From Rhizomucor pusillus (taxonomy: Eukaryota > Mucoromycota > Mucoromycetes > Mucorales > Lichtheimiaceae), in contig FWWN02000208.1 in the NCBI GenBank assembly GCA_900175165.2, forward strand, positions 1-64,000: 64,000 nucleotides of DNA, in the 5' to 3' direction. Positions 53,281-64,000 of this stretch are shown one piece after another. The stretch's first letter is position 1; each line of letters starts with the position of its first letter. A model generated the notes under the pieces. The model had not been told where the DNA came from, did no database searches, and saw only the letters and a list, made by a program, of their open reading frames with translations. A program made the position numbers and the translations under genes.

Positions 53281-56200
53281 TTAGTTTACCTCGTCGATCA
53301 GCGCTTCGTTCTGCGTGGATGGTTGTACAACCGGATGGCGATTAACAGCCGTCCGCGGCGGCGTATTCTTATTACTCAAGCTGTTTGTACGTTTCGTCTC
53401 GCCATCGTGCGGTTTAGGTGACTCGGGCGTTGATGGAACCTCTGGACCCCCAGTTTGGGTCTCGGTAGATTGCTCCTGTTGTTCTTGTTCGCTTTGTTCA
53501 TTTGTACCGCTTAGCGCTTCTGATAAGATCTCGGTGACGACCGGACGTTCAGACGCTGCAGCTGCATCCTGTTTCTTCTTGCGCACAGCAAACGAACCGT
53601 CCGGCCGGTTCCAGGGATGAAAGTCGTAGCCGCCATCGTCGTCCCATTTACTGCTTTCTCGGCTTTGCAAGTAGTCAACACCGCGAGTGACCAACAAGTA
53701 AAGATCATCCATCATGTCTGATGGGGCCTTTTCGGACGGTTTTGTGAACGTTGTTGGTGGAGGGTCGGTGACAAGGACCTTTTCGCTGTGCACTGTTTCG
53801 TGAGGATGGGGATGCGCTGCTGCTACTGCAGCTGCAGCAGCAGCAGCGTTTGCAGATGGCGTGGTGGTTGCGGCGGCAGCGGATGCGAGGGAAGATTGGG
53901 TCGTGGATGACACCGTGGAGGTAGACGATGGAGACATGCTCAAGTTAGCTTGGTCCGGTTCACTTTGAAGTGCAGGCTCTTCGTTCGATGATCTGTCAGC
54001 CACGTTATTTTGGGTTGGATGGTGATAGCTCTCTGTTGCTGCAATGGTGCCTTGTTGGCTATCCATCCACATAGCATACTGGGCCTGGATATCGTTCATC
54101 GAGCCATGTTTCTGGATATTTGCAGCTGCAAGAGCAGCAGCAGTAGTAGTAGGCTGCTCTTGCTCATCCTCAGAGTCATCGCTTACTTCAATGCCTTGGA
54201 TATCCTCGTCGTCGTCGTCGACAGAAGATATGGAAGCGACCGAGGGCGAGCAGTGCGATACTGTATCTTCTACTGTACTTGTTACTGTTGTTGTAGGAGC
54301 CCTTTGCTGTATGGGTGAAAAGGGCGGGTTGAAAGTTTCCCTTTTTTCTATGATAGGTGTATCCGGTTTAGCAGCCAGATTTTGTGTAGTAAGCTTTGGG
54401 TGTACAGTCTTGTTTGAGGAGGGAGAAGGTGTAAGCGGAGTGGGAGGGGCAGATATTGGGGGCATAGACATTGGCGGTGCAGATGCGACGCTGACTTGAG
54501 ACGATGCAGACTGCTCTGCAAACGTTGGCGGTGTTTGCACACTGATGGATGACAGGTTTTGTTGCATGATTGTTGTTTGCTGATGAGAAGGATTCTCCTC
54601 AGCCGAAACCAAGGGTGGTGGAGCCGCTGTCTTTTTGCTCTTGGAGCCCCATCCTACTAGGCGTTTGAGTTGTTCTCTAAATGAATTTTCCTTCTTCTTG
54701 CGAGGACTCTCTGTATTGAGTGCGGCACCTGGCTGCATCGAAGCAGATCGTGCCATTCCCGACCCACTTTCGTCCCACGCTCCATTGTCGGAATACATAG
54801 AACTGACCGTTGAAATATTAGAAGTAGACATGACCGATGTACGTCGGAAGCCCGCGGTCGGCGCTGTCAAACTGCTGCTACTAGGCGACTGCAGTCCCAT
54901 AGGGCTAGGAGGCGTCAGTGAAGTCTTGCGCTCTGGAGCGCTGTGTATGCTGCTAGGCGCGGATGGTCTTCTATCGTCCATAAATCTCGTCGGCATAGTC
55001 ATCGCACTCGGTCTTCGGCTATCTCCAGGTCTGGGCGAATCCATAAGAATGTCCAAGATACTTGGTCGTCTCTCCTCTGGATGAGGGCTTGCCCTGTTGT
55101 GATGGATGTCTACAGGCGACAGCAAAGGTGCTGTCGCCGCTGCACGTCTTGTCTGGTGGTGGTACATTGTATCAGCACGCCGTAGAACAAATAAAAGATC
55201 ACCTGTGATGGGGCCTTGCGCAGAATACTGTTGTTGCTGGTGAAGCACGGTTGCCATGTGGTCTCGAGGATCCAGGACAGTCTCTATAAATAAGAATTTT
55301 TGTAGGGCGTTAAATAGAGCTGTGCGACTTATAAATATAGTGTGCCGATCCGGATCTGGTACCTTTTCCATTAGCACGCACAGACATGCCATATTTTGTA
55401 AATTGGCGATCTGGATAGTTTGTTTCCACGGAAAGCGGATGCTGATGATGACCCTGACTCGTCGGGTTGTAGCCTTCTGCTTCTGCATCTGGAACGTGGA
55501 ACTTTTCCAGGGCCATATTGATTATTGCTCCTATCTGGTGTTCCTTCTTGACCGCAATGATCTTGTCGATCCTATCAATCTCAGTCCTGGACGAAACAGC
55601 TTTCTTCTTCTTCACGGCACGAGTGTCATCTGCATCGTCGTCACCCGCGCCGCCGCCGCCGCCGTTGGCAGCATTGACTCCTTCGTCTGGGTAAAGGCAA
55701 ACCTTGATGTATATCATCCCCTCTCGCTCGTGAGCACTCTTGATACGTCGATGGAGATAGAAACGGATCACTGAATCCTCGTCGTAAGACGTCTGCTCAT
55801 AGTTGCTGAAACTGCTTGATCTTGTACGACGAGTAGTACTAGCTCCGGTCGTGCCTGCCTCGTTTAGATTTTGCTGGGACGATATTCGCTTGATGTGCGT
55901 CACTGACGGCATAGGTGTAGTCAAGGGGGCTGTAAGAGTCTTGAAGATAGAGAGGGGTTTATCTTGAGGAGCAAGCACGTAATCATCTATATGGCAAAAC
56001 ATGTAAGCTACTATCTCGGGTTTGTATGCACAACTATTCAAAACGTTACCTCCATCCAAACCCTGCACAGCAATGTAATGTTCAACAGTGCGCTCGTCCG
56101 GTTCCAAAGACGTGGGATGTCGAAGGCCGAATCGAGACACTGCATGTTTGACCAACTCCTCTGCAGTGGTAGACAAGGAGATCGAAAACGTGTGAAATAA

Positions 56201-57104
56201 GGGGCTCTGCCCAATGTTGCCAGCAAATACACGCAGCTCTTCCAGCACTTCCACTGGAGCGTTTGCTTCTGCTGTCCTGGGCTCTGAAGCGTCTTGCTGC
56301 TGCACGGATTCGTCTCGCTCGATTTGTATCTCTTCCGATACTGTATCGTGAGCATCCTCAAATTCTTCCTCGTCTGCTGTGCTGTTATTATCGTCGTTGT
56401 CTTCCATGTCCATGTCGTATTCATCCTCTGATTCTGGCTCATAGTGGATGACCTGGGTTGCACCTGCTATCGTAACACTTTTCGTGGGTTTTGCTGCTGT
56501 GGGATATGGCTGGTAGGCATCCGCGTTGTCTGCACCGGGTGAGGTAATTTCAACGTTACGATGTTTATTGAGGCGCGCCAATCTTTCATACGGCGTCTAT
56601 ATATTTAAAGAAATCAGGCTCGAAGCAGGTTTGTGCTGGCAATTAAGGCCTTGTCCCTCTTACCTCGATATTTTCAGCTGGGATGTATCCAACTTCGCGA
56701 GTTTTGAGCACTTCAACGAGCCACCAATAGATATTTGTATCTTCCATTAATATCAAAGCGTCGCCTTTCACCACCGACGCCTGTCCTTCGACAGTTGCGA
56801 CAAAGGTGTGAAGCGCATAAACGAGATCAAAGTTGATGTTTTCGTCTGGAATACTAGGCGAAGATGACATGGATGATGCTTCCTCCATAAATTGCTCTTC
56901 TTCTTCACCGTCCTCGCCGTCGTCGTCATCGTTCTTATCATCATTATTGACGTCTCTGCCTGGGTTGATACGCAATGCTCCTATATCAATCTCGCGGTAT
57001 CCGTCGTCGGTATCCCAGTGAGGGCGATGTCCCGTCGCTTGCTCGATAGGAGACATGTACCGATTCTGTTGCCAGTGCGTCGCACCGTGCAGAGCAGGCT
57101 CCAT
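53281..57104 (-). CDS. Polarity/signalling scaffold with SH3 and Ras-association domains
   Basis: An N-terminal SH3 domain reads LVYALHTFVATVEGQASVVK, GDALILMEDTNIYWWLVEVL and REVGYIPAENIE, directly followed by TPYERLARLNKHRNVEI, a block conserved in fungal SH3 polarity proteins of the Tea4/Bud14 group. A Ras-association-like domain follows (EELRVFAGNIGQSPLFHTFS, TTAEELVKHAVSRFGLRHP, ERTVEHYIAVQGLDGG). A small block RITGDLLFVLRRAD-like (ITGDLLFVLRRADTMYH) closes the ordered part. The remaining C-terminal half is disordered: Ser/Pro-rich with repeated RRPS sites, a basic ENSFREQLKRLVGWGSKSKK, and Gln, Ala and acidic runs. About five exons. The exact orthologue is uncertain; I do not assign a symbol. 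Confidence 0.7.
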
Positions 57105-57314
57105 AATGAAATGTAACTAAAAGAAAAAATGAAAAAGACAGAAAAGTATAAAACGAGGGCAATAAAAAAGAAAAAAAATAGGGGGCAAAGTGCTGTCTGT
57201 CTGTATTTCACTCTCACTTGCTGCCCTCGTCTCTTTGTCTGTCTTTGTCCAGTCCAGCTGGTCTCGCGCTCTTTCCCCTTTTGTCAAAGGGAGGGGAAGG
57301 GGGAGTGGGGGCTA

Positions 57315-57337
57315 CTGCTGCTGCTGCTGCTGCTGCC
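57315..57337. repeat. CTG trinucleotide run
   Basis: About seven uninterrupted ctg units between genes, in the upstream region of the SH3/RA gene. A likely variable microsatellite. Confidence 0.85.
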
Positions 57338-57478
57338 ATCATTTAAGATTAACTCAGAAGTGTGGATTATTTATTACATGCTTTCTTCCTCTTCGGACCC
57401 AAGGGTTCAACGGAAAGGCCCGTTCCAGTTTTATTTTTACTGGAGACAAGCTATTGGATCGTTGCTATATCACAGAAA

Positions 57479-57703
57479 ATGACTTCAGGGGTAAGCAAAT
57501 CTTACGACAAAGCGAATCGGATACTACTCGAGATGTACATGTGGGAGTCTGCGGTGCAGGAGGGGATTGAAACAGCACCGACTTATCTTCCATACGTACA
57601 GCAGCATTTTCCTTCCAATTCCGATTTATTACATACGATGTCCGTCACACTTTATGCACATAAAAATTGGTTTCTCGTAAAATATAATAATGATATTGTG
57701 TGA
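57479..57703 (+). CDS. Candidate small ORF, unrecognised
   Basis: A 74-residue frame starting MTSGVSKSYDKANRILLEMY and continuing with ESAVQEGIETAPTYLPYVQQ. Composition is protein-like and lacks low complexity, and its stop lies 10 bp from the end of the convergent channel gene. However GGG|GTAAGC right after the fourth codon would be a good donor, so the real product, if any, may be different. No family recognised. Confidence 0.25.
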   Translation: MTSGVSKSYDKANRILLEMYMWESAVQEGIETAPTYLPYVQQHFPSNSDLLHTMSVTLYAHKNWFLVKYNNDIV

Positions 57704-57713
57704 CTAAAAATAC

Positions 57714-60700
57714 TCATACAGCACCATAAGATCGAGAATTGCTACTTGTTCCTAAAACAATCCTTGAATAACGTCTCTCAGGGTGGTGATAGTAAGTAGC
57801 TCTAGCATGTCCTTCATCTTCGCTGGACGAGGTATCAACACTGCTGCCTTCATCCCCGGGTATACGAATGAGATCGCGGCGTACAGGGCCTTCCGGTGAA
57901 ACTGACAAGAGAGGCTGTCGTTCGCCTGTCAGGTGCCTGTTTCTGCCGTGCTGCGAAGGTGACATATCCGATGGTGATTCAACAATACTGTTGCTTGGCA
58001 AGCGGCCGTTATTTCCAACAGACAGAATGGGTATACTCGTAGCAGTGGGCTTTTGTCCATTTGTCTGATCTTGAGAATGCCGGCTGTACTTTTTGTGTAG
58101 TACGGGCAGCCAAAGCTGTGGAAGTGCTCCTAGGAGTGCGGGATGGCCATATCGTTTCATGCCGGTGTTTAATATGCCAGGCACAAGCGTCATTGGTGGC
58201 TGTTTGAAATCAGTGTGATTTGTAGGCTCGGCGTTGTAATCATCCTGGTCAAGAACGGTTCGTCGACGTCGAAGTTGAAGTTTCTGCCCTCCTTCAGGTG
58301 CACGAACAGATCTTTCCGACGCTGATGCTTGAGGATTTGGTACGGGCAGCGGCGTTGCAACCGTATCAGGCGCTCCAAGTCTTTGAGTCAATAACTGCAG
58401 CGGTAAAAAGCGCGTACTTCTTAGATACGCAGCATCCACAGTGATCTTGAACAGGATTGTCAAGACGATAAGCGGAAGACACAGCACTGCCAATGGATAA
58501 GCCTTCTTGAGTGCAAATAAGCCGATAGACATGAGTTCGAACAATAGCAAGCCAACTATCAACCGAGAAAACACTTTTGGCCACATTCGTCCAGCTACTT
58601 CGTACGGATGGAAGTATACTATAATTGTTACGGTTAGAATTTGAGATTCGTGTTATAGTACAGCATATATGAGACCCACCATACAGTAATTGATACTTGA
58701 AGACAATGTATGCAAGCGCATAGTAGAATGTACCAAAGACGAGAATGATGGGAGCGCTCGTAGAATACACGAGCAGCACAACGAAGAGGAAAACAGGTGT
58801 TGGATAACCCCATCCGTAGTTGAACATGCGCGGAGCACCCACTTCAGCGTAATCTCGAGGTGACTTGCATAGAAATATCCTCCAGAAAGTGTTTAAAATA
58901 ATGGGGCCAATCTGCAGCATCTGGATGGGTAATCTAGTTGACAGGATAAATATTCTGACATCACAAATCTATGCATGCTCGGAAACTTACAGCATTACTC
59001 CATGTAAAACCGTGTAATTTACGAAGAACGGTGCAACCTGGTAACATGGCATTTCGTATCATTTCGTATTGAAAACGCGTCACAAATGAAAAGTGGCATA
59101 CCTGTGGTAACGTAGCTGCAAGTATGTTTGCAATTTGCTTTGGATCCTCGATCATACTGGTCAATGTCTTGAACAGTGTACTGGATACTGTGAACACGAG
59201 CAAAACGTTGAATAAGAGGAAGAAGAAATGTCTTTCGAGACAGCATCGTCAGTAAACTTGTTGATGTATGTCTTCCAAAAATTACCTACTTGCTGAAACT
59301 CGACTCTTCTGCCTCGCTCCTCGTTTGGAATCCTTCCATTGCACTTAGCACTATTTTGAGCAGCTTAGCATTGTGACTGTCATTTACTTTGCATGTATAA
59401 TGCTTTACCTCCGACTATGAGCGGGAGAATAGCCATAAAAATGACGACACCGAGAGTAGGCAGGAAACCTTGAACGATCTGTTGCAGAATCTTGTTCTTT
59501 GATGCTAGATTCATTAACCATGGAAAGTAGTTGCGCAGGGAGTTGACGCTAGTTAGAGCCGAGAAATAGGAGATAGGAATGACCCAAAAGAATACAAAAA
59601 AGACGAGTATACAGAATATAACACCCTTTCGGATCATTCGCTCCCGGTTATGCATAGCAATGTTCTCCCACAGGACGTTCCTAGGTTCCGGAGCAAGTTC
59701 GGCTTGCACACGGAATGGTGTAGAGTCTATGAGCACTTGGGATGCAATGCACTAGCTATTTGTTAGCATACGCAGTAATTTCTACATTGCGTTTGTATGT
59801 ATATATCTTACCGCGCTCACACTGTGCTCGAATGTAACAAATCCAACGCTTGTTGGTAAAAACTTGCCGAATTTTCTTGCACGTATGACAAGGGAGTCTA
59901 TATTATTGAACTGCTCAGTGTAGTACTCGATGGCATCGACGGATTTCCCGAATAATCCAAGAAAACCGAGTTTGGACTTTGGTCGGTTTCGCGGTTTGGC
60001 ATGCGTGGGCAAGGAGTCTGTGTTCTCACACCAATCAATGGCTCGAATAGATTGATCTTGTTCTGCGTCTCGCATCAAAGCATCAGGGTCGTACGTCGCA
60101 TCCATGCAAGGGTTCCCCCAGTACCGCGAATATGCCCGTTCTAACAATTGCAGATAGTATGCTCGCTCCTTGATATAGTCCAACAAACGGTTGACGTGAC
60201 GAACAATATGTACAGATTCAACCACGCCGATTCCAAGCTGTTCAAAGTATTCAGCAAGTTTGCGATCGGATCGAAGGTTGGGCGGGATGCCAGTGACGAG
60301 GATGGTGCGTGCTGGCAGCGTCTTGGCGGTACGAAGCAGGAATTCGCGGCGGATGCGTACATAATCACGATAGTTTACAAAGGTGAAATAGAACGTTGCA
60401 AAGCAAAAGAAGTAGGTGAAAAATAGGTAAACCCACAAATACGAGGGCGAGTACACAGCTGCTTGCTCGTCCTCCTCAGGAGTCTGTGGATCGGTCGAAT
60501 TGGCTAGGTCACCACCCATGCGACTGATAGGTAGTAGGACCACCGTGCCGAAAAATCCACACAAACCGAACAATTTGGCGCCCATTAGCAGGAATTGGAG
60601 CAGCTGCAACAATGTTGACCATATTAAGCCATTTTCAATTTTTCCATCTGCATCTCAAAAAAATTCACGTACCACCACAGCATCCAGACCCACTTTTTCG

Positions 60701-61184
60701 AGCACCACAGAGTGAGGTATACGTATTAAGGGTATAATCCATCCAAAGAACGAGGACGGTAAAGTTTCCGGTGCATGCCTACAGAGTTTCCGAATGTCAG
60801 AATCATGAAACACTGCGGTGCTATATCTGACTCCTTACTTTTTCATTCGCAGCCTGGGCGAATACATGGATGTCCACCTAACCAAAGCTTGCGTCAACGC
60901 TGCAGTTTACTCGACTGAAGGCAATAAATGAGCACATACCTTACACGTAGAAAACAGAATAGTAGGAAGCACAGTACTCCAACTGTACCGCACAGAATGA
61001 GTTGAGCGGTCAAACCAGTGGTCGTTTTGGCATTGTACAACGGCGTGCCCGGTAGAGGATGGTCGTTGCATGCGAAGATTGCCGGGCAAAAGTCAATTGG
61101 CCACTTGAGCGGCCAGCCGGCTCGAGTGACCACGCTGTCGCTGCTGTCTTGCAACGTCAAGGGCACTGACATGAGCACCACCAC
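57714..61184 (-). CDS. CSC1/OSCA-family calcium-permeable stress-gated cation channel
   Basis: The protein follows the RSN1/DUF221 layout. First comes an extracellular N-terminus and TM helix (LTAQLILCGTVGVLCFLLFC), then SSFFGWIIPLIRIP and LLQFLLMGAKLFGLCGFFGT. The cytosolic RNA-recognition-like loop reads LPARTILVTGIPPNLRSDRK, with GFVTFEHSVSAVRYIHTNA. The pore helices follow (RKGVIFCILVFFVFFWVIPI, GFLPTLGVVIFMAILPLIVG, FRIFLCKSPRDYAEVGAPRM-like IFLCKSPRDYAEVG, FNYGWGYPTPVFLFVVLLVY). The long cytosolic C-terminus is Ser/Arg-rich and ends SRSYGAV. About nine exons with short introns, not all traced to the base. Fungal members include yeast Csc1 and Rsn1; which subgroup applies is not clear. 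Start MVVLMSVPLTLQ; a second ATG lies four codons in. Confidence 0.88.
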
Positions 61185-62022
61185 TCTCGAGAGAAAAAGA
61201 TACTAGCCAAGTCGGCGGCGGACTTGGGGCTCGAATTTTTGCATAACGCGCTCTATTTCGAGGAAAAACAGGGTCCAGCCTGTTAATTAGGTTCAGGTCA
61301 ACTCTGCTACATTTACTTGACCAGCATTATGATATGTACGTTCGATCCATGGCAATGAAAAAGGGTCACGTCAAAGCTAAAATCAGATGATAACACGTTG
61401 CAATAATGTTCCGCGCATGCCTTGTGCAGTTGCAGCGCCATGCCGCGGATCGAACTACAATGTTCTCCTCTTCCGTGGACACGCAGCTTTGTTCTTTTGC
61501 CCTTTATGCGAATAATTAGAACTCACAAAATGTTATATGTAACTGTTAAGCGAATTATACATGCCAAGGACGACGAAGCTGAGATTTGTGTAGAGAATCG
61601 GGATTAAGAAACAATTGCACAATTCTTCAGGAGCACTCAACTGCTAACCGCGGCTGCTTCCGGATTAGCCTCTGATTTGTCAATTGCTTCACGTAGCACG
61701 CACAAAACGAAACTTGGCATAGTATCGGTAATTACCACTCGTTTGAGAGCATGACCTTACTTGTCGACGGTTGTATGAAAATTCCCTTGTTTGGTTTACG
61801 TTCTGTTAGCAATAGCAGAACTTATTCGGGTATTACGTCTCAAAGACCTGGAAACGCCGGGAAAACCATAGGGAAACTAGCTGGAAAAATGCTTACCGCT
61901 GCTCACCATTCCAAAAAAGGGTAAAGAGATCGGCGTTGTTGGCCGCGGTATATTACGTTTCAGTCCTTTCTGCGCACGTTTTTCTCTGTGCCCTTTTCTT
62001 CTTTCATACTTACTACACCGTC
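61185..62022. other. Divergent promoter region between the CSC1-like gene and PMI40
   Basis: About 840 bp. The frame upstream of the PMI40 ATG is open to 61936 but has a signal-like hydrophobic stretch that is probably leader. The 61422-61607 ORF has no recognisable content. Confidence 0.5.
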
Positions 62023-63471
62023 ATGACCACCACTACTGCTACACAACCTGCAATCTACCGCTTACAAGCAAAGACTCAGAGCTATGACTGGGGCAAGCTC
62101 GGAGACGTTTCCAAAGTTGCGCAGTACGCCAAAACGTCCGGCGTAGAGATTGACACCTCGCGTCCGTACGCTGAGCTTTGGATGGGCACGCACCCGAATG
62201 CTCCCTCCGTGCTCATGGATGAAGCGCAAACGCCGCTCAAAGTCCTTGTCAAGAACAACCCTCAATACAGTACGCAAGCAATTTACGACAAGTACGAAGG
62301 CGACTTGCCGTTCCTGTTCAAGATCCTGTCGATCCGCAAGGCTCTTTCAATCCAGGCACATCCTGACAAGACTCTTGGCGCTCGTCTATTTAAAGAATTT
62401 CCAAATAACTACAAGGTAAAAATAAAGGTGGTCTGGATTATTTATGGGATCGTGTATACTAATCAGGAAGCTTTAAAAAAGGATCCGAACCACAAGGTGA
62501 ACAACAAATCAGGCTAAAGAGTCACGTAGAGACTAACCTGAAGAGTTTCTAACAGCCCGAAATGGCGATTGCACTTACACCTTTTGAAGCCCTGTGTGGT
62601 TTCCGGCCTTTGGACGAAATCGCAAAGCACATGGATGCATATCCCGAGTTTGTAGATCTGATTGGCAAGAAAACTGCTGCAGAATTCAAATCCACAGTGG
62701 GCGACAATGAGGATACCAACAAAACAGCGCTGAAGAAGGTGTTCTCAGCACTCATGAACAGCTCTTCAGAACAAGTCACTAAACACCTGGCCGAGCTTGT
62801 ATCGCGTCTCCAAAGCGCAGCGACAAAGACTGTGATCGATGAGCTTATAGTACGACTGGACTCACAATACCCAGGAGGAGACGTTGGTGTATTCTCCGTG
62901 CTCCTTATGAATTATGTCGTGTTGGAACCAGGCCAGGCCATGTTCCTTGGCGCAAACGAACCGCACGCATATCTGTCCGGAGGTAAAAGGAAATTTTTTG
63001 CTGAGTTCTACAGAGTATCTGACTATCAGTTTATCTTGGACAACAGACTGCGTCGAATGTATGGCTGCCAGCGACAATGTTGTCAGAGCCGGACTTACTC
63101 CAAAGTTCAAGGATGTCAAGGTCCTCGTAGAAATGTTGACTTACCGCTACGGATCGGCCGAGTCCCAAAAAATGAAACCAGAGCCGTTCGGTTCACACTC
63201 ACTGCTGTACGATCCTCCCATCGATGAATTCTCCGTTGCCTTAACCAGCCTGCAAGCTGGTCAGACAGAGACGCACAAGCCCATTGCTGGACCCAGTATT
63301 CTTATCGTAACAAGCGGCAGTGGCGAATTGACAGGCGAAGCTGTCAAGACCGAATCAAACTATCCTTTAGAGCAAGGATACGTCTACTTTGTTGGTGCAG
63401 ACGTACCGATTGTCGCCACTGCAGGCGAGCAAGGCCTCGATTTCTACCGTGCATTCACAGTTTTGGCTTAG
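62023..63471 (+). CDS. PMI40: Mannose-6-phosphate isomerase (type I, zinc)
   Basis: Interconverts fructose-6-phosphate and mannose-6-phosphate for GDP-mannose, protein glycosylation and wall mannans. Type I motifs are present: QAKTQSYDWGKLGDVSKVAQ, RPYAELWMGTHPNAPSVL, LPFLFKILSIRKALSIQAHP (zinc-binding Gln and His), DPNHKPEMAIALTPFEALCG (zinc Glu), and LEPGQAMFLGANEPHAYLSG with a catalytic-site His. The C-terminal half has GLTPKFKDVKVLVEMLTYRY. Exons 62023-62415, 62467-62496, 62556-62982, then one starting about 63048 and ending at 63471. The second exon is only 30 nt and codes EALKKDPNHK. The start is the ATG giving MTTTTATQPAIYRL; an ATG 29 codons upstream would add a hydrophobic leader and is unlikely. 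Confidence 0.96.
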
Positions 63472-63599
63472 TTAGATACAGTCAGGTTATTCATCATTTC
63501 ATCGGGCAATAAACAAATTATACAAAATTAATGCATTATATACAAAAAACAGGATATTATGTAGAGGGTTAAAAAATAGGGCAAAGGACATATACTCTA

Positions 63600-64000
63600 C
63601 TAGCTACCGTGGCCTTTGACGCCGTTACTTTTGCTGTGATTCGATCGTTTATCGTCCTTAGCCTTTGGGCTAGATGGCGGTTGATGTATGATTGATCCAT
63701 GGTATTTTTTGCCGAGAAGCAAACGGCCTTTCGCTGCAAGCTCTTGGTCTGTCATCCATGGGCCGCTGCGGATAGATGTGTCAACACTGTCGATACTTAG
63801 TCTCTTTGTTGACCTTGTTGTAGATGTTTCATCTGCATCCACTGGCTTTTGCTTCTTAGATTTGCGTTGCCACAAGAGAAAACGTCGCGTTGGATGATGC
63901 TCTTCTGGCGGTGGTGGACCGTGCTGGTTGTCGTACAAGCTAATAGAATGCATCGAAACAGCGTCTGATTCTAGCTCGCCTTCGTCAAATACATCGTCAG
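63600..64000 (-). CDS. C-terminal part of an unrecognised protein, runs off the right edge
   Basis: Not recognised. The open frame enters from the right edge (DDVFDEGELESDAVSMHSIS) and ends at 63600. It is hydrophilic: an acidic piece, PPPPEEHHPTRRFLLWQRKS, a lysine-rich stretch, TTRSTKRLSIDSVDTSIRSG, then a small ordered-looking WMTDQELAAKGRLLLGKKYH and a Ser/Lys/His-rich end. It looks like a cytosolic tail, possibly of a membrane protein, but the N-terminus lies outside the window. It is convergent with PMI40, 128 bp between stops. Confidence 0.6.
   Translation of the reverse strand, partial: DDVFDEGELESDAVSMHSISLYDNQHGPPPPEEHHPTRRFLLWQRKSKKQKPVDADETSTTRSTKRLSIDSVDTSIRSGPWMTDQELAAKGRLLLGKKYHGSIIHQPPSSPKAKDDKRSNHSKSNGVKGHGS

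Larger units (their letters stand above)
57105..57713. other. SH3/RA gene promoter region with a possible small ORF
   Basis: About 610 bp. It holds the leader and promoter of the minus-strand SH3/RA gene, with A-rich tracts, a CTG run (57315-57337) and a 74-residue plus-strand ORF listed separately. Confidence 0.45.

Noticed and set aside
54010..54499. Plus-strand ORFs opposite the SH3/RA tail
   Set aside because: Low-complexity shadows of the disordered coding sequence on the other strand.

Overview
This window is nuclear chromosomal DNA from a filamentous fungus, most likely an early-diverging zygomycete lineage (Mucoromycota, perhaps Mucorales). That assignment is an inference from the gene families (SYO1, ATG13, VPS23, MDM12, TIM9, a Medusa-type regulator), the short 45-80 bp introns, the moderate GC content and the presence of genes lost from budding yeast (FAM32A, a gp78/AMFR-like E3 ligase, a bacterial-type alanyl-tRNA synthetase). 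No species can be named from sequence alone. There is no operon, phage, CRISPR array, insertion sequence or rRNA, and I saw no tRNA.

Layout from left to right. 1-7.9 kb: SYO1 (5' coding end and most exons, running off the left edge), ATG13 and GFA1, all on the minus strand. 7.9-9.7 kb: a gene-poor stretch. 9.7-19 kb: TIM9 (+), then a minus-strand run of a membrane RING E3 ligase (gp78-like), a large diaphanous-type formin and the mitochondrial enoyl-CoA reductase ETR1. 19.4-25 kb: a REG1-like PP1 regulator (+) facing mitochondrial arginine-specific CPA2 (-). 25-27.3 kb: mostly empty, with a possible small three-exon gene and a tiny four-CxxC protein. 27.8-31 kb: MDM12 (+) and VPS23/TSG101 (-), tail to tail 42 bp apart. 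32-34.5 kb: a Medusa-like regulator with an internally duplicated domain. 35.5-39.1 kb: the 15-exon alanyl-tRNA synthetase. 39.3-42.8 kb: two unrecognised small genes in a gene-poor stretch. 42.8-50.5 kb: EFM7 (+), then GSK3, YAK1 and BET4 (all -). 50.5-53 kb: FAM32A, SEC22 and a VanZ-type membrane protein (+). 53-61.2 kb: an SH3/Ras-association scaffold and a CSC1/OSCA channel (-). 62-64 kb: PMI40 (+) and the C-terminal end of an unrecognised gene.

The genes are housekeeping: vesicle traffic (SEC22, BET4, VPS23), organelle biogenesis (TIM9, MDM12, ETR1, CPA2, mitochondrial AlaRS), cell-wall precursors (GFA1 to UDP-GlcNAc, PMI40 to GDP-mannose), polarity (formin, SH3/RA scaffold) and nutrient signalling (REG1-like, ATG13, YAK1, GSK3). 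Neighbours do not form a functional operon.

The most distinctive signal is in splicing. Six introns read base by base, and probably a seventh, need a GC donor (GCAAGT, GCAAGG or GCAAGA) instead of GT to keep conserved domains in frame. Other points of interest are the tandem duplication in the Medusa-like protein, the bacterial-type AlaRS, the truncated gp78-like ligase, the four-CxxC small protein, and three possible small genes. I did not find a clearly new multi-gene system.
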